From: CAYQDR01 sp964416315 | Lineage (GTDB): Bacteria; Methylomirabilota; Methylomirabilia; Rokubacteriales; DASRDR01 | Reading direction: 5' to 3' | Length of the DNA stretch: 43,099 bases | NCBI GenBank assembly: GCA_964416315.1 | Contig: CAYQDR010000026.1 | Location: 1-43,099 of the forward strand | In this document: piece by piece, positions 39,155 to 43,099 of the stretch | Numbering within the stretch: the first letter of the stretch is position 1 | Layout of the letters: each line of letters starts with the position of its first letter | Program-made: the position numbers and the translations under genes | The notes under the pieces: generated by a model | Seen by the model: the letters and a program-made list of their open reading frames with translations, nothing else | What the model was told of the DNA's origin: nothing | Database searches by the model: none

Positions 39155-40303
39155 ATGGGTCGCAGGGTATCCATCAGGACCACGGTATGGGCGCTGCTGG
39201 TCGCGGGCGCGATGCTCGCCGGGCCGGTGGGTGCCGACGCGCAGCAGGTCGTGAAGATCGCAGCCGGCGTGCCGCTGACGGGCCCGCTGGCGAAGCAGGG
39301 CCAGGAGGTGGCGAACGCCGTCAAGCTCGCCGCGGAGGAGTGGAACAAGAAGGGCGGGGTCCTCGGGAGGAAGATCGAGGTGCTGGAGGCCGACGACCAG
39401 GGCAACCCGCAGGTCGGCGTGGCCGCGGCGGAGAAGGTCGCGGCCGATGCGGCCGTGCTGGGCGCGGTGTGGGGGATCACCAGCGTGACCTGCATCCCGG
39501 TCTCGGAGGTCCTCGAGCGGGTCAACCTGGTGCTGATCAGCCCCGGCTGCACCAACCCGAAGGTGACCGACCGGGGGCTCAAGAACACGAACCGCGTGTG
39601 CGCGCGTGACGACGCCCAGGGCCCGGCCGGCGCGATGTTCGCCGTGCAGGACCTGAAGGCGAAGAAGATCGCCATCTTCGACGACGGGACCACGGGGCCG
39701 AAGGGCGTGGCCGACGAGGTCGAGAAGAAGGCGAAGCAGCTCGGCGCCCAGGCGCTCCGGTACGTCATCCGCGCCGGGGACAAGGACTTCCGCGCGATCC
39801 TGGCGACGATCCCGAAGGATGTGAACGTCATCTACGCGAGCCTCTGGGCCCCCGACGCGGCGCTCATCGCCAAGCAGCTCCCGGACGCCGGCCTGAACGT
39901 CCGGCTGATCGGCCCGGACGGGCAGTACGAGCCGGTGGACTACATCCAGGCGTCGGGCGGGGCGGCCGAGGGCAACTACGTGAGCTTCCTCGTCCCCGAC
40001 CTCAAGAAGGTCCCGCAGGCGGCTAACTTCCGTAAGGCCTTCGAGACGAAGTACGGGCCGGTGAGCTCGTACGGCCCCCTGGCCTACGAGGCCACCAACA
40101 TCATCCTCGAAGCGATCAAGAAGGTCGGCAAGGCCGACCGCGCCGCCGTCCGCGACGCCGTGCGCGCCACGAAGAACCACCGGGGGATCCTCGGCCTGCC
40201 GGTCTCCTTCGACGAGAAGGGCGACGTCGCGGGCGGCATCATCTACTTCTACCAGGTCAAAGGCGCCGGCTTCGAGCAGATCAAGGCCATCACCGTCAAG
40301 TAG
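39155..40303 (+). CDS. livK: Branched-chain amino acid ABC binding protein (LivK/LivJ family)
   Basis: A 382-residue periplasmic binding protein. Signal peptide MGRRVSIRTTVWALLVAGAM ends near GADAQQ, and the mature protein starts VVKIAAGVPLTGPLAKQGQE, typical of the Peripla_BP_6 family. EWNKKGGVLGRKIEVLEADD is another hallmark. ATG 39155 has AAGGAGG 7 nt upstream. It heads livKGFHM. Ligands of the family include Leu, Ile, Val, amides, urea and aromatic acids. Leucine-type use fits the ilvE gene nearby but is not proven. Confidence 0.85.
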   Translation: MGRRVSIRTTVWALLVAGAMLAGPVGADAQQVVKIAAGVPLTGPLAKQGQEVANAVKLAAEEWNKKGGVLGRKIEVLEADDQGNPQVGVAAAEKVAADAAVLGAVWGITSVTCIPVSEVLERVNLVLISPGCTNPKVTDRGLKNTNRVCARDDAQGPAGAMFAVQDLKAKKIAIFDDGTTGPKGVADEVEKKAKQLGAQALRYVIRAGDKDFRAILATIPKDVNVIYASLWAPDAALIAKQLPDAGLNVRLIGPDGQYEPVDYIQASGGAAEGNYVSFLVPDLKKVPQAANFRKAFETKYGPVSSYGPLAYEATNIILEAIKKVGKADRAAVRDAVRATKNHRGILGLPVSFDEKGDVAGGIIYFYQVKGAGFEQIKAITVK

Positions 40304-40327
40304 CCCTCGACGGGCCGGCGCCGGAGG

Positions 40328-41110
40328 ATGGCGCTTCTCGAGACGGCGGGGCTGACGAAGGACTTCGGGGGCCTGCGCGCCGTCCACGATCTCGCCCTCC
40401 GCATCGAGGAGGGCGAGATCGTGGGCCTCATCGGGCCCAACGGCTCGGGCAAGACCACCGTCTTCAACCTGGTCACGGGACTCTACCCGGCGACCACCGG
40501 CCGGATCCTGTTCGACCAGGGGCGGCAGGAGCTCACCGGCCTGCGGGCACACCGCGTCACCGCGCTCGGGATCGCCCGGACCTTCCAGAACCAGCGCCTG
40601 TTCAACCAGATGACGGTGCTGGAGAACGTCCTGGTCGGCATGCACTGCCGGACGCGCGCCGGGATCGGCGGGATCCTCCTGGGGTTGCCGGGCCCGCGGG
40701 CCGAGCGCCGGCAGGCCCTGGCGCGGGGCGCCGAGCTGCTCGGGCTCTTCGGCGACCGGCTGCTTCCCCGCGCAGGCCGGCCGGCGTGGACCCTCTCCTA
40801 CGCGAACCGGCGGCGGCTCGAGGTCGCCCGGGCTCTCGCGACCGACCCGCGGCTCCTCCTTCTGGACGAGCCCGCGGCGGGGATGAACCCGACAGAGACG
40901 CGGGAGCTGATGCGCGACATCGAGCGGATCCGGGCGCGCGGGGTCACCGTGCTCCTCATCGAGCACGACATGACGGTGATCCGCGGGATCTGTGATCGCG
41001 TCGTCGCCCTGGACCACGGCACGAAGATCGCCGAGGGGCCGTTCGAGGAGGTGCGACGGAGCCCCGCCGTCGTCGAGGCCTACCTGGGCCGCCGGGCGAG
41101 CGGTGCGTAG
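40328..41110 (+). CDS. livG: Branched-chain amino acid ABC ATPase (LivG family)
   Basis: A 260-residue ATPase. Walker A IGPNGSGKTT is at 35-44, TFQNQRLFNQMTVLENVLVG near 85-104, Walker B LLLLDEP at 176-182, AAGMNPTETRELM after it and IEHDMTVI further on, all as in LivG. The signature loop is LSYANRRRLEVARAL, where LSYGQQRRLEIARAL is usual. The Gly-to-Ala change in the signature is odd, because that glycine contacts ATP in related proteins. It follows livK by 24 bp. Confidence 0.85.
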   Translation: MALLETAGLTKDFGGLRAVHDLALRIEEGEIVGLIGPNGSGKTTVFNLVTGLYPATTGRILFDQGRQELTGLRAHRVTALGIARTFQNQRLFNQMTVLENVLVGMHCRTRAGIGGILLGLPGPRAERRQALARGAELLGLFGDRLLPRAGRPAWTLSYANRRRLEVARALATDPRLLLLDEPAAGMNPTETRELMRDIERIRARGVTVLLIEHDMTVIRGICDRVVALDHGTKIAEGPFEEVRRSPAVVEAYLGRRASGA

Positions 41111-41226
41111 TACCTGCGCGCCCTCGGCTTGAGGGAATGACTGCTCTCGCGCGCGCGCCGATCCGCCGACGTCCGGCAGTTCGACTCCGCGCGGGTACCC
41201 GGCCCGCGCAACCCCGGGGGAGGATT

Positions 41227-41252
41227 CGGAGGGGGCCGTGAGCCCCCCTCCG
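41227..41252. promoter_or_regulatory. Hairpin in the livG-livF gap, similar to the potD hairpin
   Basis: CGGAGGGGGC (41227-41236) and GCCCCCCTCCG (41242-41252) pair with a single bulged base around a CGTGA loop. It lies 12 nt before the livF start in a 153-bp gap, in an operon where the other gaps are 2-25 bp. The core is nearly the same as the hairpin at 2737-2765, so both may be copies of one short palindromic repeat. Confidence 0.55.
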
Positions 41253-41263
41253 ACGAGCCAGCG

Positions 41264-41977
<714 letters not shown>

Positions 41978-41979
41978 CC

Positions 41980-42918
41980 GTGGACATCCTCCAGATCCTG
42001 CCCCAGCAGCTCGTCTTCGGGCTGGCGCTGGGGACCGTCTACGGCCTCATCGCGCTCGGCTACACGATGGTCTACGGCATCCTGTTCATGATCAACTTCG
42101 CCCACGGCGAGGTCTTCATGATCGGCGCCTATGTCGGTTGGTGGGTGCTCACCGGGCTCCTCCAGGCGCAGGTGGGGGGCCTCCACCCGGCCTGGGTGCT
42201 CCCCCTCATGCTGGTCCACGCCATGCTGTTCGCCGGGCTCCTCGGGGTCTGCCTCGAGCGGTTCGCCTACCGGCCGCTCTACATGCGCGGGGCGACGCGG
42301 CTCGGCCCGCTGATCAGCGCCGTCGGCGCCTCGATCTTCCTCCAGAACGCCGTCATGCTCACCCAGGGGGCCCGCATGAAGGTCTACATGACCAGCCTCC
42401 TTTTCCCCCGCGGCTGGCGGGTCCAGATCGCCGGGGCCAACGTCTCGGCGCTGGTCGTCGTGATGGTCGTCGTGGCCGGCCTGATGATGTGGGGCCTCCA
42501 CCAGCTCGTCCAGCGAACCAATTTGGGGCGCTCGATCCGGGCCGTGGCCGAGGACCGGGAGATGGCCGCGATCATGGGCGTCAACGTGCGGCGCGTGATC
42601 GGCGTCACCTTCTTCCTGGGCTCCGCGCTCGGGGGCGCGGGCGGCGTGCTCGTCGGCCTCTACTACACGCAGATCGACTTCTTCATGGGCTACTCCGCTG
42701 GGCTCAAGGCCTTCACGGCGGCCGTGCTCGGCGGCATCGGCAACATCCGGGGCGCGATGCTCGGCGGGATCGTCCTCGGCCTGGTCGAGAGCCTGGCCGT
42801 CACGTTCATGAACCCGGCGTACAAGGACGTCGTCGCGTTCGTCATCCTGATCCTCACGCTGGTCTTCAAGCCCACCGGGATCCTCGGCGAGACGGTCTCC
42901 GACGGGGAGAAGGTGTAG
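41980..42918 (+). CDS. livH: Branched-chain amino acid ABC permease (LivH family)
   Basis: A 312-residue permease with about eight membrane helices. LALGTVYGLIALGYTMVYGI then LFMINFAHGEVFMIGAYVGW is the LivH hallmark. NLGRSIRAVAEDREMAAIMG is the cytoplasmic loop that meets the ATPases, and KAFTAAVLGGIGNIRGAMLG is conserved in the second half. GTG 41980 comes 2 nt after the livF stop, with GGGGAGG upstream. It is followed by a 19-bp repeat, a palindromic insert and livM. Confidence 0.9.
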   Translation: MDILQILPQQLVFGLALGTVYGLIALGYTMVYGILFMINFAHGEVFMIGAYVGWWVLTGLLQAQVGGLHPAWVLPLMLVHAMLFAGLLGVCLERFAYRPLYMRGATRLGPLISAVGASIFLQNAVMLTQGARMKVYMTSLLFPRGWRVQIAGANVSALVVVMVVVAGLMMWGLHQLVQRTNLGRSIRAVAEDREMAAIMGVNVRRVIGVTFFLGSALGGAGGVLVGLYYTQIDFFMGYSAGLKAFTAAVLGGIGNIRGAMLGGIVLGLVESLAVTFMNPAYKDVVAFVILILTLVFKPTGILGETVSDGEKV

Positions 42919-43063
42919 CGCCGTGCCGATCCCCGTCGCATCTCTACGTCCTCGGTCGTCGGCGGGCCTCAACGTATGCGGCATACGCCTCGGCCCGCCT
43001 CCTTCCTGCGTCCTTGATCTGCTCGGGTCTCGGCCCGGCGCCTGGGTGTAGCGCCGTGCCGAT
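42912..43063. mobile_element. Small palindromic insert flanked by 19-bp direct repeats
   Basis: GGTGTAGCGCCGTGCCGAT occurs at 42912-42930, spanning the livH stop, and again at 43045-43063, spanning the livM start. Between them lie 114 bp with a nested palindrome: GGCGGGCC (42961-42968) pairs with GGCCCGCC (42992-42999), and inside it CGTATGC pairs with GCATACG. Removing one repeat and the insert would place livM 4 nt after livH, the spacing expected for this operon. This looks like a short non-autonomous insertion or a local duplication. A 19-bp duplication is longer than most transposons make. Confidence 0.5.
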
Positions 43064-43099
43064 TCCGGCTTCGGGCTGGCAGCGCTGGCTCGCCTGGGC
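43056..43099 (+). CDS. livM: Start of a LivM-type permease (cut by the window end)
   Basis: GTG 43056 opens a frame VPIPASGWQRWLAW that runs off the window. Its position directly after livH, and the amphipathic start of a membrane protein, agree with LivM, the second permease of the system. Only 14 codons are visible, so the call rests on gene order. Confidence 0.5.
   Translation, partial: MPIPASGWQRWLAW

Overview
The window is about 70% GC, densely packed and bacterial. Tat and Sec signal peptides, a lipobox protein and periplasmic binding-protein transporters point to a Gram-negative. The mix of many amino-acid, peptide and tricarboxylate importers, hydantoinase/oxoprolinase genes, MmgE/PrpD, an acyl-CoA carboxyltransferase and several decayed toxin-antitoxin modules fits a soil or sediment heterotroph, for example Candidatus Rokubacteria (Methylomirabilota) or a high-GC proteobacterium. 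That placement is an inference: there is no rRNA or other phylogenetic marker here. I saw no tRNA, rRNA, CRISPR array or integrase.

Layout. 0.3-0.9 kb: MazEF pair (+). 0.9-4.9 kb (-): polyamine-type ABC importer potA-potD-potB-potC. 5.1-10.8 kb (-): dipeptide-type importer dppA, dppB, dppC and an FAD amine/amino-acid oxidase, interrupted between dppA and dppB by an opposed HEPN/nucleotidyltransferase toxin-antitoxin pair. 10.9-12.6 kb (-): SnoaL-like gene, GAF gene and a decayed MazEF, separated by sequences that look like integron attC sites. 12.7-21.3 kb (-): one tight operon of dppA-dppB-dppC, MmgE/PrpD, HyuA and HyuB. 21.7-22.3 kb (+): BrnTA, whose antitoxin tail runs through another attC-like sequence. 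22.8-30.4 kb (+): M19-like peptidase, CapA-like protein, remnant TctC with intact TctB and TctA, an SDR dehydrogenase, a KDG-kinase-like sugar kinase, a branched-chain aminotransferase and a HlyU-like protein. 30.5-36.0 kb: a mosaic of Phd/VapC, a displaced carboxyltransferase fragment, a DUF222/HNH gene, a frameshifted DUF4143 ATPase, a DUF433/DUF5615 pair and a partly duplicated, frameshifted lipoprotein gene. 36.3-39.0 kb (-): acyl-CoA carboxyltransferase and FIST protein. 39.1-43.1 kb (+): livK-livG-livF-livH and the first bases of livM.

Functionally, the transporters would bring in polyamines, peptides, branched-chain amino acids and tricarboxylates. The linked oxidase, hydantoinase, aminotransferase and carboxyltransferase genes would feed them into central metabolism.

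The most interesting signals are regulatory and mobile. (1) attC-like sites flank both sides of the hydantoinase operon, including one cassette with the canonical layout in which the stop codon lies inside the attC core. (2) Three defence or toxin-antitoxin type genes share a promoter geometry (-35, 17 nt, -10, 6 nt, start codon) that predicts leaderless mRNAs. (3) A 428-bp duplication fuses a lipoprotein tail onto a PIN-like toxin gene.
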